The notes beneath the pieces are model-generated. The model searched no databases and was not told the DNA's origin. It saw only the letters and a program-made list of their open reading frames with translations. A DNA stretch of 41,619 nucleotides, from NCBI GenBank assembly GCA_026416095.1, contig JAOAFV010000052.1, positions 1 to 41,619 on the forward strand, in the 5' to 3' direction. The stretch comes from Bacteroidales bacterium. GTDB lineage: Bacteria > Bacteroidota > Bacteroidia > Bacteroidales > GWA2-32-17. The position numbers were made by a program, and so were the translations under genes. Every line of letters begins with the position of its first letter. Positions within the stretch are counted from its first letter, which is position 1. Below are positions 17,164 through 26,088 of the stretch, in pieces.

Positions 17164-19497
17164 TTAGAGCTTGATTATTTTATGAATTTTACTTTCGTTG
17201 TTATTGATTACAGTAATGAAATACAAACCAGCTGGTAATATACCAATATCGATGACATTGGTTTTGTTAAATTCGCAAACTTTATTAAATAATAAATCAA
17301 AAACAATTATTTTTTCGTATAGTTGAGGCAAGTAAACAGTAGAAGACGTAGGGGTAGGGTATATAAATTTCTCGGTTATTGCATCATTTATATGTAAGTT
17401 TTCATTTGTAATACTAATTATTTTAATATCATCAATATAGATTCCATCATTTTCTAATAGACCATTATTACTTTTTAAAACAAATCTTATCTTAACATTT
17501 TTATTTTTATATTCAGAAAGGTTAATGTATTCATTTATCCATTTTTTTCTTATTCCTTCATATATAGGTGAGCCATAATTAGCAGATAAGAAAGATGGAG
17601 TAGAATATTTACCACAAAGAGTTTGCCAGGTATAGCCATTATTTTCTGAAATCTGAATTTGAACATAATCTGATAAAGCTTCAATATCCCATTTTGCACA
17701 GAAAGATAATTCGGTATAAGCACTATCGGGAATGTAAATATTATTGTTTAAGGTTAATGTTGCAGTTATGTTATCGGAATAATATCCATTAGGAGAATCG
17801 GTAAAACAATAAGGAGCTGAGATATAGTCGTTGTTTGTAATGCCCCAATGTAAGCACGTCCAATTTTGGGTATTATTGCAGGCATCGTAAAAAATAACTT
17901 GTGGTGTTCCATAAATTACTTCAAATGTATCGGTATAGTAAAATCCTAAGTCTGTTTCTATTTTAAAATAATACTTTAAAAGAGTACCAGGTTCAATATC
18001 GGAAGTTGTAAAAATATTAAAACTATCAGCAATAATTTGAGTAAAACCTAAGTTCTGATATGTTTTATAATTATCGGAAACACTTACTAAATTATTTTCA
18101 AAATGTACCGAAACAGTAAAAGTTGCGGGAGAAATTTTACCAATATTTAAAACGTCGAATTTAATAAAGCTATCATAAGAAATATATCTATTTGTTCTAT
18201 TTAAAATTAGAGCATATTTAGTAGCAAAACGTAATAACATTAGGTTCATATCCATAAAAGATTTTGCTATATGTTCAATTCTATTGGGTGAAGGATAAAA
18301 GCCATCGTTAACATAACCAGATTCTGATCCCCATCCTATAATTTTAGGTTTAGTAATTTGTTCGCCATAAAACCAATCAAAAGAGCAGCCATTTGCGTTA
18401 TATCCGATAGCTTCGTATGGAGTACCATACAGAAAACCATTTTCTGTAGTTAAAAGTTCTGAGTAAAATTTATATAGTAAACTATCGGGAGTATTTAGAT
18501 TTATGTAACTCCAAGGGTTAAGTAAAACATTGCTGTAACAGTGATGATCGATAATAAAATCGAATTTAATTTGTTCTATAAAATTTTTTATGGCCTGAGT
18601 TTCAGGTTCCGAAAATGGAGCTGTACCGCGGTATGTTTCTGCATCAGGATAATTAGAAGAACCAATATTATCGAAGCCCCACATGTAACCATAATTTCTA
18701 TTTAAATCTACACCTTTGTTATATGTACCAACATTTCTACAATTTTTGCGATGCATTCCACCTCCTTCCGGATTTTCTATATTATTTTTTACGTAACCAT
18801 CGGGATTAGCACATGGGATTATATATATTTCGGAATTATCAATTAAATATTTCACTGAAGGATGATTATAATTTTCGAGTAGGTATAATGCAAAGAAAAA
18901 AATTTGCTGCATCGACATAGGTTCTCGTGCATGTGTTAAGCCTATGTACAAAATTTTTGGCTCGTTTTCGTTTTGATTAGGATTGTCAGATATTTTTATT
19001 GCATATATAGGCCGGTTTTGTATACTACTGGGCGTAAGAACATAAAGATAAGTTAAATTAGGATAAGAAGTATGAATAAAATTGAGTTTTTGTAAAATTT
19101 CGTTGTAGCTGTAATATCCTCCAATTGTTCCTAAAGTAAAATTTTGAGGTGTTAAGTATTTATCTTGAAAACAAACATTTTTTTCTTTTTTTTTATAATC
19201 CATTAAACTGTCCATTGCATTTTTTGATCGTGTTTTATAAAACGATGAAACATCTTCAATTAAAATTTTGTATTCAAAAGAATATTTTTTTAAAGTATCG
19301 ATCAAAAAAGTAGGAAATTCGCCAATTATGTATTTTTCGGTAACATAACAACCATCAATAGCAAATCCTTTTGATGATATTACTGCCAAGTCGTTTTTGT
19401 TTTTTATGTAAATTTTTATTTTTGAATATGTTAAATTTTGTGTTGAAAGGTAAGTTGTTGTTATAAATAACAATATTATTACGAATAAAAGTTTCAT
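17164..19497 (-). CDS. Secreted M14 zinc carboxypeptidase with T9SS type A tail
   Basis: The 777-residue protein has a signal peptide (1-19), a propeptide-like region to about 115, and a peptidase M14 catalytic domain at about 125-425. Visible zinc ligands are His189 and Glu192 (GLTHAREP) and a His at 318/319 (IIDHHCYS). Substrate-binding Asn-Arg lies in DLNRNYG (Arg267). The catalytic Glu is probably Glu392 in GWGSESGY. About 545-700 form a MAM/jelly-roll-like beta domain. The last ~70 residues are a T9SS type A sorting domain ending INNNESKIHKIIKL. It would hydrolyse C-terminal residues from peptides outside the cell. It is a single gene, flanked on both sides by copies of one dispersed repeat. 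Confidence 0.92.
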   Translation of the reverse strand: MKLLFVIILLFITTTYLSTQNLTYSKIKIYIKNKNDLAVISSKGFAIDGCYVTEKYIIGEFPTFLIDTLKKYSFEYKILIEDVSSFYKTRSKNAMDSLMDYKKKEKNVCFQDKYLTPQNFTLGTIGGYYSYNEILQKLNFIHTSYPNLTYLYVLTPSSIQNRPIYAIKISDNPNQNENEPKILYIGLTHAREPMSMQQIFFFALYLLENYNHPSVKYLIDNSEIYIIPCANPDGYVKNNIENPEGGGMHRKNCRNVGTYNKGVDLNRNYGYMWGFDNIGSSNYPDAETYRGTAPFSEPETQAIKNFIEQIKFDFIIDHHCYSNVLLNPWSYINLNTPDSLLYKFYSELLTTENGFLYGTPYEAIGYNANGCSFDWFYGEQITKPKIIGWGSESGYVNDGFYPSPNRIEHIAKSFMDMNLMLLRFATKYALILNRTNRYISYDSFIKFDVLNIGKISPATFTVSVHFENNLVSVSDNYKTYQNLGFTQIIADSFNIFTTSDIEPGTLLKYYFKIETDLGFYYTDTFEVIYGTPQVIFYDACNNTQNWTCLHWGITNNDYISAPYCFTDSPNGYYSDNITATLTLNNNIYIPDSAYTELSFCAKWDIEALSDYVQIQISENNGYTWQTLCGKYSTPSFLSANYGSPIYEGIRKKWINEYINLSEYKNKNVKIRFVLKSNNGLLENDGIYIDDIKIISITNENLHINDAITEKFIYPTPTSSTVYLPQLYEKIIVFDLLFNKVCEFNKTNVIDIGILPAGLYFITVINNNESKIHKIIKL

Positions 19498-19829
19498 AAT
19501 AAGTTTTTGTTATAAAAGTAATGAATTTTTCCTAGAAAATATATTAAAAATGAAATTGGTTGAACAAACTGTTTACACAGTTTTTGCAGTTTTGAGAATT
19601 TTGCAAAACCTTTTATAAAGGACACTAAATATTTTGGAAAGTATTGATTTTTAAATTATATTTAATTGTAGAAACCTTATTTTTTAAGTAGTTTTGCAAA
19701 TGTCTCGTTTTGTAAAAATGCAAATTCTACAAAAGTTTACACTTTTACAAATTTTATAACATTCTTAATGTAATTAAAAAGTAATATGAATTTTTGATTT
19801 CTCAACAAGTTATTTAAAAGGTATTACAC
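19498..19829. other. Intergenic region with a dispersed repeat
   Basis: The 332-bp gap between the batE end and the peptidase start holds copy B of the intergenic repeat, plus several short inverted segments with a TGTAAA/TTTACA core near 19570-19580 and 19710-19755. No gene is seen. Confidence 0.5.
19601..19712 (+). repeat. Dispersed intergenic repeat, copy B
   Basis: Same orientation and length as 16820-16931, with about 80% identity by eye. It keeps TTGCAAAACCTTTT, the ATTTTGGAAA block, ATTATATTTAAT and TTTTGCAAATGTCTC. The hairpin is weakened by one change (ACCTTT-TAT-AAAGGA). Confidence 0.72.
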
Positions 19830-20594
19830 TTAAATAATTTCTATATGCTCTTTTTTAATCCAGCCGCTATTGCCGTCGGCAATTTTTATTTCGTACCAAT
19901 CTTCGTATTCGTTGGTAATAAATAGTTTTGTTCCTTCGTGTAAAACGAAAAGTACAGTACTTTTTTCATCGGGCGAGCTTTTAATTTCTACTACATCGCT
20001 TGTAATTATAGCTGTTTTTTTAGATGTTATTTCTTTATATCTTGCATAAGAAGAAACAATACACGTTGTAAATAGGAAAGCACATATTATTAAGATCACT
20101 TTTGAAGTTTGTATTATGTAAATTTTATTTGAAACAAAAATTAGGTATATACTTACAAGACAAATAGAAAAAGTTATTATTGATAAAATAGCCCATGTAT
20201 CTGGACCAAATAAATGAATTAAGCTCATAAACCATTGTTTGTAGAAAGGTTGAGCAATTTCGTTTATTTTATCGGTAACATAAGCATTTGCCAGTTGTAG
20301 ATTATGTTTAATATATTCGTCGTTGGGATCTATTTTTAAGGCCCTTTCATAATATAAAATAGCTTTAGAAATATTTTTTAAACGAAAATAGCAATTTCCG
20401 ATATTGTAATAAAGAGCAGATGATATTCCATGCATTTTTTCAATTTTATGATAATATTCAAGAGCTTTTTCGTAATTTTTTTGCTTGTAATAAAAAATAG
20501 CCTTATTATTATAAAGTTTAACACTATCGATATTTTGTGAGAATGTATTTTTAATAGATACAAAAATTAGTATAAAATAAAATATATTCTTCAT
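19830..20594 (-). CDS. batE: BatE: TPR and SH3 protein of the Bat complex
   Basis: The 254-residue protein has a signal peptide ending ...NTFSQ. TPR repeats fill about 22-100 (NIGNCYFRLKNISKAILYYE), two membrane helices lie at about 137-160 and 165-185, and a bacterial SH3 domain fills about 190-254 (EGTKLFITNEYEDWYEIK). This is the usual BatE layout. The Bat proteins are linked to aerotolerance and envelope stress in Bacteroides and Leptospira, and the biochemical role is not settled. It is the last gene of the operon, 4 nt after batD. Confidence 0.88.
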   Translation of the reverse strand: MKNIFYFILIFVSIKNTFSQNIDSVKLYNNKAIFYYKQKNYEKALEYYHKIEKMHGISSALYYNIGNCYFRLKNISKAILYYERALKIDPNDEYIKHNLQLANAYVTDKINEIAQPFYKQWFMSLIHLFGPDTWAILSIITFSICLVSIYLIFVSNKIYIIQTSKVILIICAFLFTTCIVSSYARYKEITSKKTAIITSDVVEIKSSPDEKSTVLFVLHEGTKLFITNEYEDWYEIKIADGNSGWIKKEHIEII

Positions 20595-20598
20595 AAAA

Positions 20599-22401
20599 TT
20601 AAACTTTTGTTTCCATTGTTTTTATAATATCGATGGTTTGTTTGTAGATATCGTGTACATTTACATTAATAGTAGCTGGAGCAAATCTTGCAAGTTCGCA
20701 TGTGTCTATAATTTGTAAAATATTATTAATTAATGTTTCATCGATATTTTTTGTTTTTAGAGTTTCTATTACTTTTTCTTTTGTAAGTTCAGAAACAGGA
20801 ATCATTAGTTTGTCGCTGAGATATTTCCACATAGCAATATTAATTTCGTTATAAAAGTTGGTTTGTTCATTTTTCTTTAAATACGAATAAGCTACTGCTA
20901 AACGCTTTTTAGCCATTTTATTTGCTTTTCGATTGCGGTAAGCAAGAACATTTTGTCGTTCTTTAATGTTTTTCCTTCTTAAAAAGAGTAAAGTAATAAG
21001 AATAAAGGAGCTTGCAGGGTAGAATAAGATGTTAAGTACATCGGTAAAAATATATTTTTCTTTATTTTTAAGTGGTTCAATATTTGTTTTTATATATTTT
21101 ATATCTTTTCCAATTATATTTACTTCGCTTTTTGAAAAGCTGGCAATAATGCCTGAATAACTGGTTGCCGAGGTGTCTTTACTCACATTAATTTTAATAT
21201 CATTAAGTTTTATGGTTTTGAAAGATTTTGATAAGGGGTCGAAATATGAGAATTCAATGCCAGGTATAGTATATGTTCCATAGTGGCGAGGTATTATAAT
21301 GTACGAAACGGTTTTTGTTCCGGTTTGATAATCTTTCATTGATGTTGATACTTTGGGGTCGAAAACTTCAAAATCTTGTGGAAATTCTGGCTTAGGTAAG
21401 TCGATAAGTTTAATATTACCTTTTCCCGATAATTTTAGGGTGTATGTTATTGCTTCGTTCATTTTTATTGAGGTGTTGCTTATATTAGATTCGACCGAAA
21501 AGTTTCCGACAGCACCTTTAAACGAAGTTGGTCTGTTTTCAGGTAAAGGTTTTACTGTTATGCTAATGGGTTCGCTTTTTACTTTAACCGATACATTTTG
21601 ATATTGAGTAAAGAATTCGTCCCATATAGTACGTGGACGGCCCCCTATTCTTTTTTGTACAACAACTTTTGCTTCGGCAGGCGGAATAGTTAATTTACCA
21701 GACTGCTGGGGTATAAGTAGTATTCTTTTTAATAAACCTACGTTGTATGTCTTCCCATTCAACACTTGTTTTGAGAGACTAATATTTTGGGGTGTTTCTA
21801 AATCTTCTGTCCAGAAACCTGTGAATGATGGGAATTTTATATCTTCAAAACCAACAATTCCAACTCTTGTGTAAATATAAATAGAAGCTGTAAAAGTTTC
21901 GCCTTGATAAACTTCGTTTTTGCTTACCGAGATGTACAAAAAGACGTCGTCGGTAGATTCAGGTGCTCTTTCTTGTTGTTCTGGTGTTTGTTGTTTTTGT
22001 TGTGCATACTGAGAGCTTTGTTGAGGTCCTTTTACAACTTCAATGGTTAAAGAATTGGATTTATACTTTTTGCCATTTACAGTAGCTTCGGCTGGTGGAA
22101 TGGTATAAGTACCTTCTTTATCGCAAGTTAAATAATAAGAGTAAGATATTTCAGTTTGTTGAGAAAATTGTCCGTTTACAAACTGAATACTTGTAGATTG
22201 CGAACGGTTAGGTCCAGAAAGTATTTCAAAGGGAGAAAATGAAGGAGGTTTAAAATCGGAGGGATTAGCATTTAACGTATATGATACTACAAATTGTTGG
22301 CCTGTAAGTACTTGTTTTGGAGATTTTGCTATAAACGTTACATCTTGTGAGAAAATTGTTAAATAAAAAAATAATGGTAATATTTTTACCAAAGTTTTCA
22401 T
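20599..22401 (-). CDS. batD: BatD oxygen-tolerance family protein
   Basis: The 600-residue protein has a signal peptide (MKTLVKILPLFFYLTIFSQ) and then the BatD opening KSPKQVLTGQQFVVSYTLNA and repeated beta-sandwich modules (YSYYLTCDKEGTYTIPPAEA, a family hallmark). A Gln-rich linker lies near 130-145. A single TM helix at about 455-475 is followed by a cytoplasmic helical tail related to that of the 332-residue operon protein. It is expected to be the large periplasmic subunit of the Bat membrane complex. It starts 1 nt after batBC. Confidence 0.92.
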   Translation of the reverse strand: MKTLVKILPLFFYLTIFSQDVTFIAKSPKQVLTGQQFVVSYTLNANPSDFKPPSFSPFEILSGPNRSQSTSIQFVNGQFSQQTEISYSYYLTCDKEGTYTIPPAEATVNGKKYKSNSLTIEVVKGPQQSSQYAQQKQQTPEQQERAPESTDDVFLYISVSKNEVYQGETFTASIYIYTRVGIVGFEDIKFPSFTGFWTEDLETPQNISLSKQVLNGKTYNVGLLKRILLIPQQSGKLTIPPAEAKVVVQKRIGGRPRTIWDEFFTQYQNVSVKVKSEPISITVKPLPENRPTSFKGAVGNFSVESNISNTSIKMNEAITYTLKLSGKGNIKLIDLPKPEFPQDFEVFDPKVSTSMKDYQTGTKTVSYIIIPRHYGTYTIPGIEFSYFDPLSKSFKTIKLNDIKINVSKDTSATSYSGIIASFSKSEVNIIGKDIKYIKTNIEPLKNKEKYIFTDVLNILFYPASSFILITLLFLRRKNIKERQNVLAYRNRKANKMAKKRLAVAYSYLKKNEQTNFYNEINIAMWKYLSDKLMIPVSELTKEKVIETLKTKNIDETLINNILQIIDTCELARFAPATINVNVHDIYKQTIDIIKTMETKV

Positions 22402-22402
22402 T

Positions 22403-24079
22403 TTACCAGTCTTTTTCTATTTCACGTTTTTGTCGTTCTATTAATTTATTTCTCATCTTATCTTGTAAATTTTTTTCTTTTTCTTGTAGGGCTTTAAGAA
22501 TGTTTTCGGCATCTTGTTTCGATATTTTTTGTTGTTCTTGTTTTTGTTGCTGTTGTTGTTGATTCTGTTGCTGGTTTTGCTGTTGTTGGTTTTGTTGTTT
22601 GTTATTTTGTTGTTGTTGCAACATTTTTTTCAACATTAATGCATAAGAAAGGTTATATTTTGTTTGAGTATCGTTGGGGTTTAATAATAAAGATTTTTTA
22701 TATGATTCTATGCTTTCATCAATTTTTTTTGTTTGTAAATAAGTATTTCCAATATTGTGATAAGCTTTTGCTAAGTATTCTTTGTTTTGGGTTTTGGTAA
22801 TTGCGTTGTTAAAAAGTTTTTGAGCCGAGTCGAGATTTTGAGTTTTATATAATGCATTGCCAAGGTTGTAATTTGTTATAAATGAATCGGAATTACTTTT
22901 AAATGCTTTTGAGTATTCTATTAATGCTTTATCGTATTTTTTGTTGTAATAATTTTTATTACCTTCTCTTATATTTTTCTTATAACTTTGTGAGTAAGTG
23001 TTTGTGTTAAGTGTAAACAACATTAAGATTAGTGCTGTATATTTAAATTTTTTTATGAACTTTGAAAAGGGTATTTTAGATTCTTTTTCGGGGAATATAA
23101 TTCCTAAAGTAAGAAATATTAAAGCAATAAATAATGGATATTGATATTGATGATCAAATTCAGTATAAACATAAGCTTCTTGCTTTTCTTTGGTAGATTT
23201 TTCGATTTTTTCAATTATATTTTTAGCGATGTCTTTAAAATTTAAGCCTCTTATATAAGTACCTCCTGTTATTGATGATATTTGTTGGAGTATTGCATCG
23301 TTGGTTTTTGTTACTATTATATTACCGTTTTTGTCGGTTTTATATTCTTTTTTACCGAATCTATTGATAATTGGGATGGGTGCACCTTCTGGTTTCCCCA
23401 TACCGATTGTATGAATAACGATGTTCTTTTTCTGGGCTTCGTTAGCTGCTTCAATGGCTCTTTGTTCATGGTCTTCGCCATCAGAAATAAGAATAATAAA
23501 TCGCTTAATATCGTGCTTTGTTGAGGAAAAACAATTTAATGCCATGTTTATTGCTGCTCCTATATCTGTTCCTTGAATAGGTACCAAATTAGTGTTTATG
23601 TTGCTTAAAAACATTTTGGCTGAAATAAAGTCGTAAGTAATAGGCATTTGTAAGAAAGCATCGCCGGCAAAAACAATTAATCCTACTGAATAATTTTCTA
23701 ATTTATCTAATAGCAATTCCATTGCCATTTTTGCGGCTTCGAGTCGATTAGGATAAACATCTTCGGCAAGCATAGAATTTGAAACATCGATGGCTATTAT
23801 TATTTCGGCATTTTTAAATTTAACTTTTTCAAGTTTACTACCTATCTTAGGATCTGATGCCGCAAATAGCAATGCGCATATTCCCAATAATAGAAAAATA
23901 AATTTTAAATTTTTCCTGCCTTTAGAATAATTTAATAATAGGTACCTATGTAAATGTTCGCTGGCAAAAGCTCTTAATTTTTTTGCATTTGCTTTATTAT
24001 TTATAATAAACAATATTGGGAAGATTATAACCGAAAAAAGTATTAACCAAAGCATTATTTTATAAGTAAACTGCAACAT
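22403..24079 (-). CDS. batB: BatB-BatC fusion: vWA membrane protein with TPR and poly-Gln tail
   Basis: This 558-residue protein joins two Bat subunits that are separate genes in many relatives. It has two N-terminal TM helices, then a vWA domain at about 88-285 with an intact MIDAS (DVSNS, a Thr in GTDIGAA, and SDGED). A TM helix follows near 310-330, then a second hydrophobic segment resembling an internal signal (FKYTALILMLFTLNTNTYSQ), which fits the former start of BatC. TPR repeats occupy about 370-490, a Gln-rich run of about 30 residues follows, and the end is charged. The continuous frame excludes a simple assembly split. It follows batA by 2 nt. Confidence 0.9.
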   Translation of the reverse strand: MLQFTYKIMLWLILFSVIIFPILFIINNKANAKKLRAFASEHLHRYLLLNYSKGRKNLKFIFLLLGICALLFAASDPKIGSKLEKVKFKNAEIIIAIDVSNSMLAEDVYPNRLEAAKMAMELLLDKLENYSVGLIVFAGDAFLQMPITYDFISAKMFLSNINTNLVPIQGTDIGAAINMALNCFSSTKHDIKRFIILISDGEDHEQRAIEAANEAQKKNIVIHTIGMGKPEGAPIPIINRFGKKEYKTDKNGNIIVTKTNDAILQQISSITGGTYIRGLNFKDIAKNIIEKIEKSTKEKQEAYVYTEFDHQYQYPLFIALIFLTLGIIFPEKESKIPFSKFIKKFKYTALILMLFTLNTNTYSQSYKKNIREGNKNYYNKKYDKALIEYSKAFKSNSDSFITNYNLGNALYKTQNLDSAQKLFNNAITKTQNKEYLAKAYHNIGNTYLQTKKIDESIESYKKSLLLNPNDTQTKYNLSYALMLKKMLQQQQNNKQQNQQQQNQQQNQQQQQQKQEQQKISKQDAENILKALQEKEKNLQDKMRNKLIERQKREIEKDW

Positions 24080-24081
24080 AA

Positions 24082-25089
24082 TTATGGTATCTTTTTAAGT
24101 AATGTTAAGTTTAATAATAGAGTAAGTAAAAACAAAAACGAAGCGGTAGAAGTAAAATAGTGGAAATTTTCATTTCGTTTGCGGTATTCTTGTATTCTTA
24201 TTTTCGTTTTTTCTAATTTATCTATTTCATTGTAAATAGCTCTAAGTTTATCGTTATTGGTTGCTCTAAAATATTTACCTCCTGTTATTGAAGCTATTTG
24301 TTGCAATAATTGTTCATCGATTTCTACTTTCATTTTATAAATTTGAACTCCATAGGGAGTTTGAACAGGATAAGGCGCTTCACCATAAGAGCCCATTCCT
24401 ATTGTATATACTCTAATTCCGTATGTTTTTGCTATTTCGGCTGCTGTAATAGGTGGTATTGATCCTGCGTTATTAATACCGTCGGTAATTAAAATTATTA
24501 CCTTGCTTTTAGCATCACTATCTTTTAATCGTAGTACGGCTGTGGCAAGACCATCGCCAATTGCGGTCCCATCTTCAAGTAGTCCGTATTTTACTTTTTT
24601 AAAAAGATTTATAAGAGCTGCATGATCTGTTGTTATTGGACATTGGGTAAAACTAGTAGCACTAAACACTACAAGACCTATCCTATCGTTAGGACGATTA
24701 CTTATGAATTCTATTCCAATGTTTTTACCTGCTTCTAATCGGTCGGGTCTGAAATCTTGAGCAAGCATGCTACCCGAAATATCCATCGAAATAACAATAT
24801 CTATAACTTCAGTCTCTATGTTTTGAAGTTGGTTTGAACTTTGAGGACGAGCAAGAGCAATTATTATTAAGATTATTCCAAGTATTTGCAATGCAAAAAC
24901 AAAATGAGAAATATATATTTTATAACTTTTACTTTCTTTATTGTAAAAAGGAAAAATGTTACTCCATAATATTGATGGTGTTGTTTTATTCCTGTTTTTT
25001 ATATAAAACCAAACAAGAAATACTGGTATAATTATTAATATAAACCAATAAGGATGCAAAAAAGTTATATTTTCTAATAAATTAATCAT
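24082..25089 (-). CDS. batA: BatA: vWA membrane protein
   Basis: The 335-residue inner-membrane protein has two N-terminal TM helices (about 10-28 and 58-80) and a vWA domain at about 88-290 with a complete MIDAS (DISGS, the Thr in DGTAIGDGLA, TDGIN). A final TM helix at about 308-330 precedes a short tail. It is expected to pair with BatB and to be acted on by the MoxR ATPase. Its start overlaps the preceding gene by 4 nt. Confidence 0.93.
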   Translation of the reverse strand: MINLLENITFLHPYWFILIIIPVFLVWFYIKNRNKTTPSILWSNIFPFYNKESKSYKIYISHFVFALQILGIILIIIALARPQSSNQLQNIETEVIDIVISMDISGSMLAQDFRPDRLEAGKNIGIEFISNRPNDRIGLVVFSATSFTQCPITTDHAALINLFKKVKYGLLEDGTAIGDGLATAVLRLKDSDAKSKVIILITDGINNAGSIPPITAAEIAKTYGIRVYTIGMGSYGEAPYPVQTPYGVQIYKMKVEIDEQLLQQIASITGGKYFRATNNDKLRAIYNEIDKLEKTKIRIQEYRKRNENFHYFTSTASFLFLLTLLLNLTLLKKIP

Positions 25090-26084
25090 ACAGTTTCTTC
25101 TTTTGTTTCTTTTTTGCTTTTACTATCTGAGTTAATTTCGGGTTTAGGTCTAGTTTTTTCAACAAAGTTATATGCATTTTTTAAATGCCATTCATTTTCA
25201 TCTGGTAGGGGTTCTGCTTTTGCAAACTTAACAAAATCTGCTGTTTCAAACAATAATTTCATTTGTTTTATTAATTGTTCATCGAAATTATTTTTTTCTA
25301 AGTGTTGAATAATTTCATAACTTAAACTTTCCATTGCAGGAATGTTAAATTGTTTCTCAAGGTAAATTCGTAAAATATCGGTTAATTCTGTGTAATATGG
25401 TTTATATAGTTGTTTTTGCCATAAACGTTTTTCCTTTAGGGCATCGAGAGCTTTTAATGCTACTACGAATGGAGGATCTTGTGGTTTTGCTAAAAAAGGA
25501 AATAATGGCTTGTTTTGCTTTTTTCTTATATATATGTAAATCAGCATAGCTGTTAAAGTAATAAAAATAATTCCTAGAATAATCAGGTACCAGTATTTTT
25601 TTAAAAAAAGCCAAATTGCTTCAAGAATTTCTTTAAAAGAAAAAGGTTCATCAAGGGGTGGTTTTATGTCGAAAATTTTTTGTTTTATTGTGTCTACTGG
25701 TAATAAATTAACAGTTAGTCTTATTGTGTCGGTATATATAGTATCTATGATTGTATCTTTCATAACATACAAAGGAAGTGGCGAAATTTTAATATTCCCA
25801 GTATCGAAAACAGCAAGTGTAAGTTTTTGTAAAAGTTCTACAGTGTTATTTTGATAAGATATTGTATCGGTTTTGGAGAAATTTGTAATTAATATATTCT
25901 TAGTGAGAGTATCTTTGAAAGGGAATATTATTTTTTCGTTGGAAGTAGAAGTTATTTTTAAAAATAATGTTACAGTATCTCCAATTAAACAATTTTCTTT
26001 TGAAAGTTTAGGAGAAACTGTTAAAAACTGTGGTTTTGAAATACTTACAATAAAAATTAATATTATTGTAATATATTTTTTCAT
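25086..26084 (-). CDS. Bat-operon membrane protein, unnamed (332 residues)
   Basis: A signal peptide (to about 20) leads into a periplasmic beta domain of about 130 residues with a BatD-like feel (LSKENCLIGDTVTLFLKITS). A TM helix lies at about 163-187. The cytoplasmic helical domain (LTDILRIYLEKQFNIPAMES) resembles the tail of BatD and the DUF4381 group found in MoxR-vWA operons. It is probably a membrane subunit of the Bat complex. It lies 4 nt after the DUF58 gene and overlaps batA by 4 nt. Confidence 0.7.
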   Translation of the reverse strand: MKKYITIILIFIVSISKPQFLTVSPKLSKENCLIGDTVTLFLKITSTSNEKIIFPFKDTLTKNILITNFSKTDTISYQNNTVELLQKLTLAVFDTGNIKISPLPLYVMKDTIIDTIYTDTIRLTVNLLPVDTIKQKIFDIKPPLDEPFSFKEILEAIWLFLKKYWYLIILGIIFITLTAMLIYIYIRKKQNKPLFPFLAKPQDPPFVVALKALDALKEKRLWQKQLYKPYYTELTDILRIYLEKQFNIPAMESLSYEIIQHLEKNNFDEQLIKQMKLLFETADFVKFAKAEPLPDENEWHLKNAYNFVEKTRPKPEINSDSKSKKETKEETV

Positions 26085-26088
26085 TTTT

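Noticed and set aside
22347-22562. Cys/Phe-rich 71-codon plus-strand frame
   Set aside because: It is the antisense reading of the batB-batC poly-Gln tract; the Cys run is an artefact of CAA/CAG triplets.
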